Positions 9,452-18,171 are shown, counted from the stretch's first letter. The stretch: DNA of 64,000 bases from VXYL01 sp964348085 (GCA_964348085.1 CAYGBI010000001.1:1-64000), one strand, 5' to 3'. The notes: generated by a model from the letters alone, not told the origin. Translations and numbers: made by a program.

Positions 9452-9584
9452 CCTAAGGGAGAGCCAACGACCTCCGCCACCGAATCCACCGCCTCCTCCT
9501 CCGCCGAGACCCAAACCACCGCCGGAGCCGAGACCCACGCCGCCGTCCTACCCGCCACCCCAAGAGCCGCCACGCAAGAACTAG
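9441..9584 (+). CDS. Proline-rich 47-residue microprotein
   Basis: Small gene whose ATG lies inside the last codons of the two-transmembrane gene. A GGAGG sits about 6 bases upstream of the ATG, so reinitiation or coupling is likely. The product is about half proline: a charged N terminus (MPRDLRESQR), then runs such as PPPPPPR, PKPPPEPRP and YPPPQEPPRKN. There is no signal peptide or membrane segment. It could bind a partner through PxxP-type contacts, perhaps the membrane protein encoded just before it. Polyproline runs would need elongation factor P. Function is unknown; the ribosome site and overlap are the main support. Confidence 0.6.
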   Translation: MPRDLRESQRPPPPNPPPPPPPRPKPPPEPRPTPPSYPPPQEPPRKN

Positions 9585-9598
9585 GGGGTCTCCCAACC

Positions 9599-10120
9599 CT
9601 ACTCCTGCGGATACCGCCAAGGCGTCGCCGGTTGCTCCGCGGTCTCGTCCAACGTCCACTGCGGCAACGCCATGCCGCCGCCGATGTCCTTCAACACCAC
9701 GCGCACGCGACTGCCGATGCCGACCGTCCGCACCAGCGCTTCCGGCGCCAGTTCGCCGTCCGGCGTGGTGAGATTGCCGGTAACGCGCAGGCCGTCGTGG
9801 GGGCCCGGTGCGCCGACCTGCTCGTCGAGTTCCACCAGCAGGATCATGTACGGCAGGAAGGGGCGAAACACCGGTTGAATGGCGTGGTGAACTTCGCAGT
9901 ACGAATAGATGGCGCCCTTGCCGGACACCGCCCGCCAGCCGTACTCGGGCGCGGAACACCAAGGACAGGCCGTGGTGGTTGGATAGCGCGAGAGATCGCA
10001 AGCCGCGCAGACTTGCAGGTGCAGCGCGCCGCTGCCGCAGCGAAGGTAAAATTCCTGATTGGCTTGATCGAGGTCGTCGATCGCCACCGCCATGCCGAGG
10101 TATTCGCCCTGCGTCGCCAT
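9599..10120 (-). CDS. DUF35 OB-fold protein with zinc ribbon, thiolase partner
   Basis: 173-residue DUF35-family protein. A rubredoxin-like zinc ribbon (Cys 38, 41, 52 and 55) precedes an OB fold. The start ATG lies 2 bases after the stop of the SCP-x-type thiolase gene. Such pairs form the Ltp2-DUF35 type of complex, in which the thiolase-like subunit performs a retro-aldol or thiolytic cleavage and DUF35 contributes to the acyl-CoA site. That function is known for steroid side-chain degradation in actinobacteria; assigning the same substrate here is inference. Confidence 0.88.
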   Translation of the reverse strand: MATQGEYLGMAVAIDDLDQANQEFYLRCGSGALHLQVCAACDLSRYPTTTACPWCSAPEYGWRAVSGKGAIYSYCEVHHAIQPVFRPFLPYMILLVELDEQVGAPGPHDGLRVTGNLTTPDGELAPEALVRTVGIGSRVRVVLKDIGGGMALPQWTLDETAEQPATPWRYPQE

Positions 10121-10122
10121 CG

Positions 10123-11382
10123 TCACGCTCCCCGCGCCATCACTAGGGCGCTGCCCGTGGCCGGCGTCGCCCAACCGAGGTTGGCGGACAACTCCACATC
10201 CTTCACCTGCCGACAGCCGCCTTCCCGGTAATCGTAGGTGTGTTGCCGCTTGCCGTCGGCCGCGACCGAGCAACTGTCGTCGACGTCGTGCCGCAACTGG
10301 CGGACGTTTTCGATCACCATGGCGATGCCGTGCGTATAGCCCTCGCACAGGTGGCCGCCGCTGGTGTTGTTGGGTCGCTCGTTGCCGAGGCGCATGATGC
10401 CGGAGCTCACGTAGTCGCCGCCTTCGCCCTTCTTGCAGAAGCCGTAGTCCTCCAACTGCAACATCGTGGTGAAGGTAAAGGCGTCGTACGAGCCTGTGAC
10501 TTGAATGTCCTCGGGGCCGACGCCGGCGTTCGGCCACAGGATGTCCTTGGCGTAGACGCCCGCGACCGTGCTGATGGGACCGGATTGGTAGTGATTGTCC
10601 ACCCTCGGTTTCGAGCAGCGGCCAACGACGCCCAAGATCCGCACCGGGACGTGGCGGCAGTCTCTCGCCCGGTCTATGGACGTGACGATGATGCAATTGC
10701 CGTTGTCGGTTTCCACGCAGCAGTCGAGCAGGTGCAGCGGCTTGCAGATGACGCGGCTAGCGAGCACGTCCTCCACGGTAACGCGGTTCTTGTAGTAGGC
10801 CTTGGGATTGTTCGACGCATGCTCCGAATGAATCGCTTTGACGTGCGCCACTTGCTCCGGCGTGGTTCCGTACTCGTACATGTGGCGCATGAACGTGTGC
10901 GCGAAGTTTTGCGCGGCGCTCCCTTGCCCGTAGGCGCGCCCGAACAGCGCATCGCCAGACAGCACAGAACGCCCAGTGCTGCGTCCTGTGCCGCCGATAC
11001 GAACTTGGGAATAGCCGTTCATCGAGCGGAAGATGGCCACCGTCTTGCACAACCCGGCCTCGATCACGCCGATGGCGATGCCGACGAGCGCTTCGGTGGA
11101 CGAGCCGCCGCCTTGGCAGTCCATGTAGAAGTTCAGACGAATGCCCAAGTCGCCGGCGATGGCTGTGGACGGCACCGAGTCATTGCCGTTGTACGACAAC
11201 ATGCCGTCGATGTCGGCGGTGGTCAGTCCAGCGTCGGCGATCGCGTTGCGCACGGCGATGGTGCCAAGCGCTCGGGTGGTGAGGCCGGAGCCCCGCGTAT
11301 AGGCCGTTTCGCCGACGCCGACAACAGCGTATTTGCCGCGTAGGTGCTTATTTGACGTGGCGTCGATATCCACGCTATCCAC
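10123..11382 (-). CDS. SCP-x/Ltp-type thiolase-like acyl-CoA enzyme
   Basis: 419-residue thiolase-fold protein of the nonspecific lipid-transfer (SCP-x) class. Features are AVVGVGETAYTR at the start, a candidate nucleophile C89 in the segment YMDCQGGGSS, SYDAFTFT, and SGGHLCEGYTHG near the C terminus. Downstream it abuts the DUF35 gene (2-base gap) and upstream follows an LLM oxidoreductase (54 bases), which makes a three-gene catabolic operon. Expected role is carbon-carbon cleavage of a branched or sterol-type acyl-CoA. The true substrate cannot be read from sequence. Confidence 0.88.
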   Translation of the reverse strand: MDSVDIDATSNKHLRGKYAVVGVGETAYTRGSGLTTRALGTIAVRNAIADAGLTTADIDGMLSYNGNDSVPSTAIAGDLGIRLNFYMDCQGGGSSTEALVGIAIGVIEAGLCKTVAIFRSMNGYSQVRIGGTGRSTGRSVLSGDALFGRAYGQGSAAQNFAHTFMRHMYEYGTTPEQVAHVKAIHSEHASNNPKAYYKNRVTVEDVLASRVICKPLHLLDCCVETDNGNCIIVTSIDRARDCRHVPVRILGVVGRCSKPRVDNHYQSGPISTVAGVYAKDILWPNAGVGPEDIQVTGSYDAFTFTTMLQLEDYGFCKKGEGGDYVSSGIMRLGNERPNNTSGGHLCEGYTHGIAMVIENVRQLRHDVDDSCSVAADGKRQHTYDYREGGCRQVKDVELSANLGWATPATGSALVMARGA

Positions 11383-11436
11383 GCTCGCCTCCCATCCCGC
11401 CGCTCTCCTGCCGACCTGCGTACTCGCCCGCCGACC

Positions 11437-12264
11437 TCACTGCGCAAGCTCAAGGAACGCTTGGCGCGCCTTCGCCATATGACCATCGGCATCCAAGCCA
11501 CCGCCCAACGTGCGCAGGCACAGGTGCGTCAATCCCTTGTCCCGCCAGCCGCCCACGCGCTCGCGCCACTCCGCCGCACGCGGCCCAACCACGGCGACGC
11601 CCGCCTCCGTATCGATGCCGGCCGGTTCTCTCCCTGCGGCTTCGGCAGCGGCGTCGATATCCGCTTTCACACCATCGAACGCCTCCGGCGCGCAGAGCAC
11701 GAACCAGCCGTCGGCCCGTTGGCCGATGCGCCGGCGGATGCGCGGTACGGGCTCCCCGGCGGCGCCGATCCATATCGGAATGGAACGCGTCGGCAGAGGG
11801 TCGAGGCCGGCGCCCGGAACGCGGTCCCAGCGTCCTTGGTAGTCCACCTCCTTTTCGCTCCATAGACGCCGCAGCAAGTCGATCTGCTCCTCGCAACGCG
11901 CCCCGCGGGTGTGGAAATCCTCGCCGAGCGCTTGATATTCGGCGGAGCTGCCACCCACCCCGACGCCCAGCCGGACACGCCCGCCGGACATGCGGTCCAA
12001 ACTCGCCAACTGCTTGGCGAGCAACACCGTCTGCCGAGCCGGACTCACGATCACCGACGGTACCAGCTCGATGTTCTCCGTCACCGCGGCGATGTACGCG
12101 AGCACCATCAGCGGCTCGTGGAGGTGGCCGCTTCTCGGCCGCAGCACTTGATCCGGCACGCGCAGGTGCGTGTAGCCGACCTCGTCCACCATCTGCGCGA
12201 ACGCCTTGACGGCACCCATGTCGTCCTTGAGCTCCCGAATGGGCAACGAAATACCGATTTTCAT
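11437..12264 (-). CDS. LLM-class flavin/F420-dependent oxidoreductase
   Basis: 275-residue luciferase-like TIM-barrel oxidoreductase. It opens with MKIGISLPI and contains GYTHLRVPDQVL, TENIELVPSVIVSPARQTVLLAKQ, and the GGRVRLGVGVGGSSAEYQALG segment typical of F420-type members. Near the C terminus GGWRDKGLTHLCLRTLGGG fits the barrel end. The ATG at 12264 matches the family start; upstream in-frame codons are not conserved. First gene of the LLM-thiolase-DUF35 operon. Whether the cofactor is F420 or FMN depends on F420 genes outside this window. Confidence 0.85.
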   Translation of the reverse strand: MKIGISLPIRELKDDMGAVKAFAQMVDEVGYTHLRVPDQVLRPRSGHLHEPLMVLAYIAAVTENIELVPSVIVSPARQTVLLAKQLASLDRMSGGRVRLGVGVGGSSAEYQALGEDFHTRGARCEEQIDLLRRLWSEKEVDYQGRWDRVPGAGLDPLPTRSIPIWIGAAGEPVPRIRRRIGQRADGWFVLCAPEAFDGVKADIDAAAEAAGREPAGIDTEAGVAVVGPRAAEWRERVGGWRDKGLTHLCLRTLGGGLDADGHMAKARQAFLELAQ

Positions 12265-12306
12265 GTTCTCTCCGCCGTCAGCCACGACGACTTGGATGCT
12301 AACAGA

Positions 12307-12346
12307 CTGAAGGGCTTGGCGGCGTAGCCGCGCGCCAACCCCTTCA
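12307..12346. terminator. Large hairpin at a gene end, related to the dispersed repeat
   Basis: Inverted repeat with 15-bp arms (12307-12321 and 12332-12346, one mismatch) and an 11-base loop. One arm contains the stop codon of the YdjM-like gene. The loop side reads TTGGCGGCG..GCCG, like the core of the dispersed repeat seen at 13.4, 45.3 and 62.5-62.8 kb. There is no T tract, so it may stabilise the transcript end rather than act as a classic terminator. Confidence 0.55.
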
Positions 12347-13363
12347 GCGGACGCTCAGTGCCTCGCAAGCAGCACCCGTCAGCAGCGCGATATACGCATC
12401 GGCCTGCGCGGCACCGGTGGCGCGGTCGGCGAAGTAGCCCACGTGGCGATCCGCGGGCGCGTCCGGGTCGAGGTCGATGCCCCACAGCGGCGCGATCTGA
12501 TTCGGTACGACGGAGTAGCGAACATCGATGACGCGATTGGGTTCGGACGGCTGCGCGGCGATGTAGTCGTCGGAGAACCAGCGGAAGCGTTCGACATCCC
12601 GCGCTTGCTGCGACCCCGCCTCAAGCCACGGCAAGTCCCGGTCGAGCGCCAACGCCGCGATGTCGCTCCCCGGACAGACCTGCGAGCGCATAGCGACACG
12701 CACGGCATCGACGTAATAGCGGCCGTCGTGTTCGTAGATGATCTTCCAAACCAAGAGGTTGCCGAAGCCGGTTTTCACGGTCAGCCGGTTCGGCTCGTGA
12801 CCCCGCGTCTCCGCCAAGGCGATGCCGGCGGCTTGCGCCCGTTGGGTCTGCACCACACCGGCGAGCAAGTAGGCGAGCGCCCAACCGATCGCCACGAACG
12901 CGAGCACGCGCCGGCGCGAAACCGCCGCCGCGACCACCAGCGCCAGCACCGGCAACGTAAACAGCGGATCCACCACCGAGACGTTGTTCCACGCGACGCG
13001 GTAGTCGGTGAACGGCCAGAAAAGCTGCGTGCCGTACGAAGTGCAGGCGTCCAACACGCCGTGGGTGGCGTAGCCAAGCAGGCAAGCGAGGTAGGACTCC
13101 TTGGGCCGCAGCACGCGGCGCACCAAAGGGTGAAACACCAACGCCACGATCGCCGCACCGACCGGGATGAACACCAAGGAGTGGGTGAACTGCCGATGGT
13201 ATTCGAGGAACAGCAAGGGGTCGGCGGCGGAACTGATGAACACATCCAAGTCCGGCGCCAATCCGGCGCAGCAGCCGAGCAACGCCGCCGCTCGCAGCTT
13301 AACGGGCGTGGAGAAGCTCTGCGCGGCAACGGCACCAACCGTGCCCTGAGTAATCGGATCCAC
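12344..13363 (-). CDS. YdjM-like inner-membrane metal-dependent hydrolase family protein
   Basis: 339-residue membrane protein of the LexA-regulated YdjM family. Family marks are MDPITQG at the start, GLAPDLDVF, the HRQFTHS histidine motif, and GYATHGVLDACTSYGTQ. Several hydrophobic segments run from about residue 60 to 180 (IPVGAAIVALVF, PVLALVVAAAV, FVAIGWALAYLLAG). A soluble C-terminal half of about 150 residues ends the protein. Metal binding is inferred from conserved His and Asp; no substrate is known. It stands alone between a hairpin at its 3' end and a repeat element upstream. Confidence 0.85.
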   Translation of the reverse strand: MDPITQGTVGAVAAQSFSTPVKLRAAALLGCCAGLAPDLDVFISSAADPLLFLEYHRQFTHSLVFIPVGAAIVALVFHPLVRRVLRPKESYLACLLGYATHGVLDACTSYGTQLFWPFTDYRVAWNNVSVVDPLFTLPVLALVVAAAVSRRRVLAFVAIGWALAYLLAGVVQTQRAQAAGIALAETRGHEPNRLTVKTGFGNLLVWKIIYEHDGRYYVDAVRVAMRSQVCPGSDIAALALDRDLPWLEAGSQQARDVERFRWFSDDYIAAQPSEPNRVIDVRYSVVPNQIAPLWGIDLDPDAPADRHVGYFADRATGAAQADAYIALLTGAACEALSVR

Positions 13364-13376
13364 GAAGTTACGGCGG

Positions 13377-13484
13377 GTTTGGCGGCGTCAGCCGTGAAGT
13401 CCGACGGGGTGATCGGGCGACTTGGGCTGGGGCGAAAGGCGGCGCCGAGAGGCGACGGCCTTCGTGGCGTTAGCGAGCAAGTCG
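13377..13484 (+). repeat. Dispersed repeat, copy A
   Basis: Aligns by eye with copies at 45315-45423 (opposite strand), 62475-62560 and 62690-62789 (opposite strand). Shared blocks in order are TTGGCGGCGTCAGCCGTGAA, GTCCGACGGGGTGATCGGGC, CTTGGGCTGGGGCGAAAGGC, and ACGGCCTTCGTGGCGTTAGC. The left hairpin arm is poorly kept here. Bases 13485-13637 hold no gene that I can recognise. Confidence 0.75.
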
Positions 13485-13637
13485 GTTTGGCGGGGCGAGC
13501 GGAATAATCGGCGGGACGCTCGGGCGGCTTGCGCCAAGGCAAGAGGCGATACCCCGAGGCAACTGCCTTGTGGCGCTGGCGCAGTCACCCTATGTGGCAC
13601 TATACAAAGAGGCAGCAGCGTTTTTACGCGACACTCG

Positions 13638-14030
13638 CTACGGCGGCCCCGACACCTGCGTCCCGAAGCTCGCCGGCGACACCACTTCGAGCAACTCGAG
13701 GTCGTCCGAGTGGGCAATCTCGCGATGGCGGATTCCCGGCGGCTGTAGTACGCAGTCGCCCTGCTCCATACGAAGCACACCTCGGCCCTCGTACTCGAAC
13801 TCGGCCCAGCCGGCGAGCACCATCACCAGTTGAAAGTCGCAATCGTGCAGGTGCCACTCTTGCACCCCGTCCGCGACGTCCTTGCCGTTCGCCTTGATGA
13901 TATGGGCGACATAGTCGCCATCCGTGCCTGCCTCGACGCCCAAGTCGCGATAGTCGAATATCGCCCGCATGCCGGGCGTCCACGCGGCCTCGGACGCCTT
14001 CGCATGGATGAAATCCCGCACTTTCGCCAT
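13638..14030 (-). CDS. Small cupin-domain protein
   Basis: 130-residue single-domain cupin. Motif 1 reads EWHLHDCDFQLVMVLAGWAEF and motif 2 reads QPPGIRHREI, giving the histidines expected for a bound metal. The ATG at 14030 is preceded by AGGAAGTGTG, a good ribosome site. Small cupins of this kind bind ligands or act as isomerases or dioxygenases; no specific activity can be assigned. It is divergent from the flavoprotein gene, with only 53 bases between them, so the two may share control. Confidence 0.85.
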   Translation of the reverse strand: MAKVRDFIHAKASEAAWTPGMRAIFDYRDLGVEAGTDGDYVAHIIKANGKDVADGVQEWHLHDCDFQLVMVLAGWAEFEYEGRGVLRMEQGDCVLQPPGIRHREIAHSDDLELLEVVSPASFGTQVSGPP

Positions 14031-14083
14031 CACACTTCCTCCATCGATTCTTGTACGAGATGATGATACGTCGAGCCGTGCCA

Positions 14084-15679
14084 ATGAAGAACCAGAAAGC
14101 CGATGTTCTAGTCATCGGCGGGGGGCACAACGGCCTCGTCTGCGCCTGCTACTTGGCGCGAGCGGGGCTCAGTGTGCGGGTGCTGGAGCGCCGCCCGGTG
14201 GTCGGTGGCGCCGCGGTGACCGAAGAGTTCCATCCGGGCTTTCGCAATTCCACCGCCAGTTACACCGTCGGGCTTCTGGCCCCGGAGGTTATCCGTGACT
14301 TACGCCTGCGGTCTCACGGGCTGCGCTTCGTGCCGCGCCCGCAAGCCAACTTTCTACCGCTCGGCGACCGCGACTGCCTCTCTATCCACAACGACGAGGG
14401 GCTCGCCGCTCAGGAGTTCGCTCGTTTCTCCGCCAAGGACGCTGCCGCACTACCGCGCTTTCGCGCCATGCTCACCGAGGTAGGCGATGTCGTCCGACAA
14501 CAGATGTCGCGCACGCCGCCCAACGTCGGTGGCGGCGTGCGGGATTGGCTCAGTACAGCGCTTGTCGCCATAGACGTGAAGCGGCTGGGCATCGAACGGC
14601 GCCGCGACCTCGCCGACTTGCTCTTGCAACCCATCGCCGACGTGTTGGCCGCTTGGTTCGAGAACGAACACGTCCAAGCCGCACTCGCCTTCGATGCCAC
14701 GGTCGGCAACTTCGCTTCACCGTACGCGCCCGGTACCGCCTACGGACTTCTGCATCATGCCTTGGCCGAACTCGACGGCGTGCGCGGCGCTTGGGGGCAC
14801 GCGATCGGCGGCATGGGCGCAATCACACAAGCCATGCTGGCCGAAGCACGCTCCCGCGGCGTCGACGTGGAGACCGACGCGGAGGTCGTAAAGGTCATCG
14901 TCGAGCGCGGGCGGGTTGCGGGTGTGGTCTTGGCGGAGGGCTCGATTCGACGCGGCGGTCTGATTGCCGCCAACGTCGCTCCGAAGACGCTCTACCTCAA
15001 GTTGATCGACGCGCACCACTTGGACGGCGACTTCCTGCGCCGCATTCGGGCTATTCGCACGGAGAGCGCCACACTGCGGATGAACGTCGCGCTTTCGGAA
15101 CTGCCGAACTTCACCTGCCGACCCGGCACCGACGCTCAAGCTCATCATGCTAGCGGCATCGTCTTCGGTCCTACGCTGGACTACTTGGAAACCGCCTACC
15201 TCGACGCCCGGCGCGGGCGCTGGTCGCGTGCGCCAATAGTCGAGATGCTGATTCCTTCCACGGTAGACGACTCGCTGGCACCGCCCGGCTTTCATGTGGC
15301 GAGCTTGTTCTGCCAGCACTTCCCCTACCAGCCGTTCGGCGAGGAATGGCACCGCCACCGGCAGGCCGCCGCCGATGCCGTATTCGCCACCATCGACCGT
15401 TTCGCGCCAAACTTCAGCCGCGCCGTGATTGCGCGACAAGTGCTTACGCCAGCGGACTTGCAGCAGCGCTTCGGCCTGCCCGCCGGAGACATCTTTCACG
15501 CTGCGCACACCCCCGGCCAGTTGTGGACCAACCGACCGGTGATGGGCTACGCGGCCTATCAAGGCGCCCTCCCCGGCCTGTACCACTGCGGCGCCGGCGC
15601 CCATCCCGGCGGTGGCGTTAGCGGCATTCCCGGGCGCAACGCGGCGCGGGAGATACTTCGCCGGGCTGGTACTGGTTAG
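14084..15679 (+). CDS. Phytoene dehydrogenase/PYROXD2-like FAD-dependent oxidoreductase
   Basis: 531-residue flavoprotein. The dinucleotide-binding motif is VLVIGGGHNGLVCACYLARA (residues 8-27), followed by VLERRPVVGGAAVTEE. The C-terminal FAD-contact region includes PGQLWTNRPVMGY and LYHCGAGAHPGGGVSGIPGR. It belongs to the amine-oxidase-like group with carotenoid isomerases and PYROXD2; the substrate is unknown. The ATG at 14084 directly precedes the Rossmann strand; ATG codons at 14060 and 14063 and a TTG at 14051 are also open. A decayed partial copy of this gene lies downstream, with homology beginning about 20 bases upstream of the ATG. Confidence 0.9.
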   Translation: MKNQKADVLVIGGGHNGLVCACYLARAGLSVRVLERRPVVGGAAVTEEFHPGFRNSTASYTVGLLAPEVIRDLRLRSHGLRFVPRPQANFLPLGDRDCLSIHNDEGLAAQEFARFSAKDAAALPRFRAMLTEVGDVVRQQMSRTPPNVGGGVRDWLSTALVAIDVKRLGIERRRDLADLLLQPIADVLAAWFENEHVQAALAFDATVGNFASPYAPGTAYGLLHHALAELDGVRGAWGHAIGGMGAITQAMLAEARSRGVDVETDAEVVKVIVERGRVAGVVLAEGSIRRGGLIAANVAPKTLYLKLIDAHHLDGDFLRRIRAIRTESATLRMNVALSELPNFTCRPGTDAQAHHASGIVFGPTLDYLETAYLDARRGRWSRAPIVEMLIPSTVDDSLAPPGFHVASLFCQHFPYQPFGEEWHRHRQAAADAVFATIDRFAPNFSRAVIARQVLTPADLQQRFGLPAGDIFHAAHTPGQLWTNRPVMGYAAYQGALPGLYHCGAGAHPGGGVSGIPGRNAAREILRRAGTG

Positions 15680-15751
15680 CGTCTTGTCCATGAGAGATGG
15701 GCCTGAACGAGGGCGTGATTCCCGCGTGACATGAGCCTGAACGGGTTGGGT

Positions 15752-15983
15752 TCGGGATCATCGGAGGATGATGCCGAACGATTGCGGACGCTGGCCGAGG
15801 TTCCCGCCTTTCTCGACGACAGCCATCCCGTGGAGTTCGACTGGTCGATGCCTACGGGTACGTGGGCGCACGACCGCGCGGTTCCGGCACGCAACGCTCG
15901 ACACGCCGTCCAAGGGGTTGCTCAGATGGTTTCTGGGCAAGGTGACGGGCCTGTTTCGAGTGCCACGACACGTGGGGCCGTGA
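15752..15983 (+). pseudogene. Unidentified coding remnant between gene duplicates
   Basis: This stretch separates the intact flavoprotein gene from its degraded copy. One frame reads SEDDAERLRTLAEVPAFLDD and another later reads DTPSKGLLRWFLGKVTGLFR, which would suit a single gene broken by a frameshift. It ends in a TGA just before the duplicate ATG. I cannot name the source gene. Confidence 0.3.
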
Positions 15984-15985
15984 CA

Positions 15986-16117
15986 ATGAAGAACCAGAAA
16001 GCCGATGTTCTAGTCATCGGCGGGGGCACAACGGCCTCGTCTGCGCCTGCTACTTGGCGCGAGCGGGGCTCAGTGTGCGGGTGCTGGAGCGGCGCTCGGT
16101 GGCGCCGCGGTGACCGA
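15986..16117 (+). pseudogene. 5' fragment of duplicated PYROXD2-like oxidoreductase
   Basis: Nearly identical to the first 130 bases of the gene at 14084. The run of six G after ATCGGC is reduced to five, which shifts the frame after MKNQKADVLVIGGG, and a further seven-base deletion follows VLERR. Similarity stops near 16117 at the border of an insert. It cannot make a working enzyme. Confidence 0.85.
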
Positions 16118-16129
16118 ATCGCCCCGAAA

Positions 16130-16483
16130 CTACCACGGTAGATTGCTGTATTCCCCTTTGGCTTCGCCAAATCTTCGTTGCACCGCCCGCTTCCAATCGC
16201 TCAGTGGGATATTCTTCGTCCGCTTCTTGACCTTCTTGACGCCGGCCTCTTTTTGCATCTCTAGGAGGTCCCCTGCCCCCGCCCTGTAGCAGTAAAGCAT
16301 CAGCGCCTTTAGCTGTTCGATCGTGTCCTGCTTACGGTCCGTCGGCGTTCCCTCGTCGAGGGGGTCGATCCCGAGCCTCTCGGACAGCCGGAACTCCTCC
16401 CAGAGATCATTGTTGAAACTATATATCGCTTTGGACGCACCCTCTGCATGTGCCTGCTCTATGGAGCTTGGCTTGCCCGCCAT
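16130..16483 (-). CDS. Small hypothetical protein in an inserted segment
   Basis: 117-residue soluble protein, not recognised. The ATG at 16483 has AGGAG 8 bases upstream, which decides this start over a longer open frame. The sequence is charged and helical (YSFNNDLWEEFRLSERLGID, DTIEQLKALMLYCYRAGAGD), with a basic patch KKVKKRTKN and WKRAVQRRFGE near the end. It lies inside the stretch that replaces the middle of a duplicated flavoprotein gene, so it probably arrived by insertion. Local composition is somewhat more AT-rich than the neighbours. No transposase or terminal repeats were found. Confidence 0.6.
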   Translation of the reverse strand: MAGKPSSIEQAHAEGASKAIYSFNNDLWEEFRLSERLGIDPLDEGTPTDRKQDTIEQLKALMLYCYRAGAGDLLEMQKEAGVKKVKKRTKNIPLSDWKRAVQRRFGEAKGEYSNLPW

Positions 16484-16736
16484 ATCGAGATCTCCTGCTG
16501 TTCGCCCACTTGCACTCGTCGCCGACACCGAACACATGCGCGTGGCGCTTGAACCGGTCGGTCTCGCTGGGCCTATAGGTCGCGGTTTTCGCAGCCCGTC
16601 TTCCCTACCATACCCCAAGCCTTCAACAGCGTCCCCCGCCGTCCGCGGCCGCGTTCCTGTCCCGCCGGAGCCAACCATGGCCGACAAGACGTTTTCGGCC
16701 TTCGTCAACTCCGCAAAACCGTCCGCGTCTTGTCGC

Positions 16737-16973
16737 CGTTCACGGCCGCACCCCCGGCCAGTTATAGACCAACCGACCGGTAATGGGCTACGCGGCCTAT
16801 CAAGGCGCCATCGCCGGCCTGTCCGCCGCGGCGCCGGTGCTCATCCCGGCGGTGGCGTTAGCGACATTCCCGGCGGGAGATACTGCGCCGGGCCGATACC
16901 GGCTAGCGGCTTGTCCCACGAGAGATGAGCCTGAACGAGGGGCGTGATTCCCGCGTGACATGAGCCTGAACGG
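16737..16973 (+). pseudogene. 3' fragment of duplicated PYROXD2-like oxidoreductase plus trailer
   Basis: Matches 15503-15750, the last 175 bases of the intact gene and about 70 bases beyond its stop. Changes include W to stop (TGG to TAG) in the segment PGQLWTN and loss of about eleven bases before the GAGATACT block. The downstream trailer with two ATGRGCCTGAACG copies is also duplicated. With the fragment at 15986 it defines one tandem duplication later split by about 620 bases. Confidence 0.85.
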
Positions 16974-17013
16974 CCACCAAGCGCGTGATACAACGCCTGC
17001 TCGGCGGTGTCGA

Positions 17014-18171
17014 TCAGGAAGTCGCGGTCGCCAGCGTTTCGGCCCACTCCACCATCGACGGGATTGGCACTTCGCACTTGCCATCCAAGGCGATCGACAC
17101 CGCGCCTTTCTCGATCAGTGCGTCGGCGAAGTCGCGCGCATCGGGCAAGTCCGACAGACCGCTGCATTCGGTCTGTTCCCGACACAACGCTCTTAGCTCC
17201 AGGAGGCTTTCCGGTCGCTGCTCGTCGATCTTGGCGATGAGCAATGCCGAGAATCGGGGGTGGTCAGCCAGAACGGTGGTAGCCAGCTTGCCGAAGTAGT
17301 GGGACTGGCGGTTCTCGTCGGACTCCCGGCGTACCGCCTTGGCGTCCACGTCGCGCAGTACGCCGCCTGCGCGGATCAACTCGCGACATAGTGCGGACTG
17401 TGCGCCGTGGAGATGCTGGGGCCACCCTCGCGAAAGTGCGGCGACGGTCGTGGCGGCAGACGACTTTTCGTCGTCGGTGCCGTCCACGTCCCATTCGTCG
17501 AGCATCATCATCGTGGATTCGACGCACTCGTCCTCGGCCATCGCTCCCATCTTGACCACCGCGTTGCTGGACAGTCTGGACATCCCGCCGATTCTTCCAA
17601 GACTGTGTATCGTGTGATCCAACCCCGTCATCACGAACACGGACGGGACCGCCAATCCAGTCGTGTGGAGCTGCAGCAACCCCGGCTGCTCGGAACAGTC
17701 GACTTCCTGCGCCTCGTCCAGATGCAGCACCACCTTCGTTCCCTTCGCCGCTCGTGCGGTGATGAAACCGGTCGCGGCCTTGGCCGCGTCGCGCATCCGC
17801 AATCTCGACCCCAGCGCCGCCACGACCTGCGCACCGATCTTGCCGCCAAGCGAACCCGCCTCGCTCACCTGATCCAGAACACGCTTTGTTAGGGCGTCGA
17901 CGCTGGCCAAGTGCCCAAGACCGATGTCGACGAACAGCGCCGCCTCGCTTCGCTTGTTTTGCAGGTGCTTCACCAACGACGTCTTGCCGCAACCCGGAGC
18001 ACCTAGGTAGACGATGAACTCCGCCGCCTTGTCGTAGTCCGCACGGTTGTCCAGACCCGCGAGCGCCAAGTCGAACCGCTGAATCTCGGCCGACCGGCCC
18101 GCGAAGAACTGGGCGGTGTCGCGGTCCCGTCCGTGGGAGAACAGCGATGCCTGCCTAGCGTCGAAGGCCAT
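17014..18171 (-). CDS. Orc/Cdc6-like AAA ATPase
   Basis: 385-residue AAA protein. FFAGRSAEIQRF is the usual lead-in of AAA_16/Orc-like ATPases. Walker A is LGAPGCGKTSLV (about 57-68) and Walker B is VVLHLDEAQE. TTGL..VMTGLDHT follows as sensor 1, and a winged-helix-like C-terminal region ends the protein. It is last in a same-strand run behind the SMC-like ATPase (99-base gap), SbcD-like nuclease and SNF2 helicase, so a role in loading or regulating that machine is plausible. It could equally be an independent gene. The unstable duplicated region lies directly downstream. Confidence 0.8.
   Translation of the reverse strand: MAFDARQASLFSHGRDRDTAQFFAGRSAEIQRFDLALAGLDNRADYDKAAEFIVYLGAPGCGKTSLVKHLQNKRSEAALFVDIGLGHLASVDALTKRVLDQVSEAGSLGGKIGAQVVAALGSRLRMRDAAKAATGFITARAAKGTKVVLHLDEAQEVDCSEQPGLLQLHTTGLAVPSVFVMTGLDHTIHSLGRIGGMSRLSSNAVVKMGAMAEDECVESTMMMLDEWDVDGTDDEKSSAATTVAALSRGWPQHLHGAQSALCRELIRAGGVLRDVDAKAVRRESDENRQSHYFGKLATTVLADHPRFSALLIAKIDEQRPESLLELRALCREQTECSGLSDLPDARDFADALIEKGAVSIALDGKCEVPIPSMVEWAETLATATS

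Noticed and set aside
15731..16141. Single plus-strand gene spanning the junction into the duplicated flavoprotein start
   Set aside because: The reading frame runs through the frameshifted copy and changes character halfway, so it is an accidental fusion of remnants.
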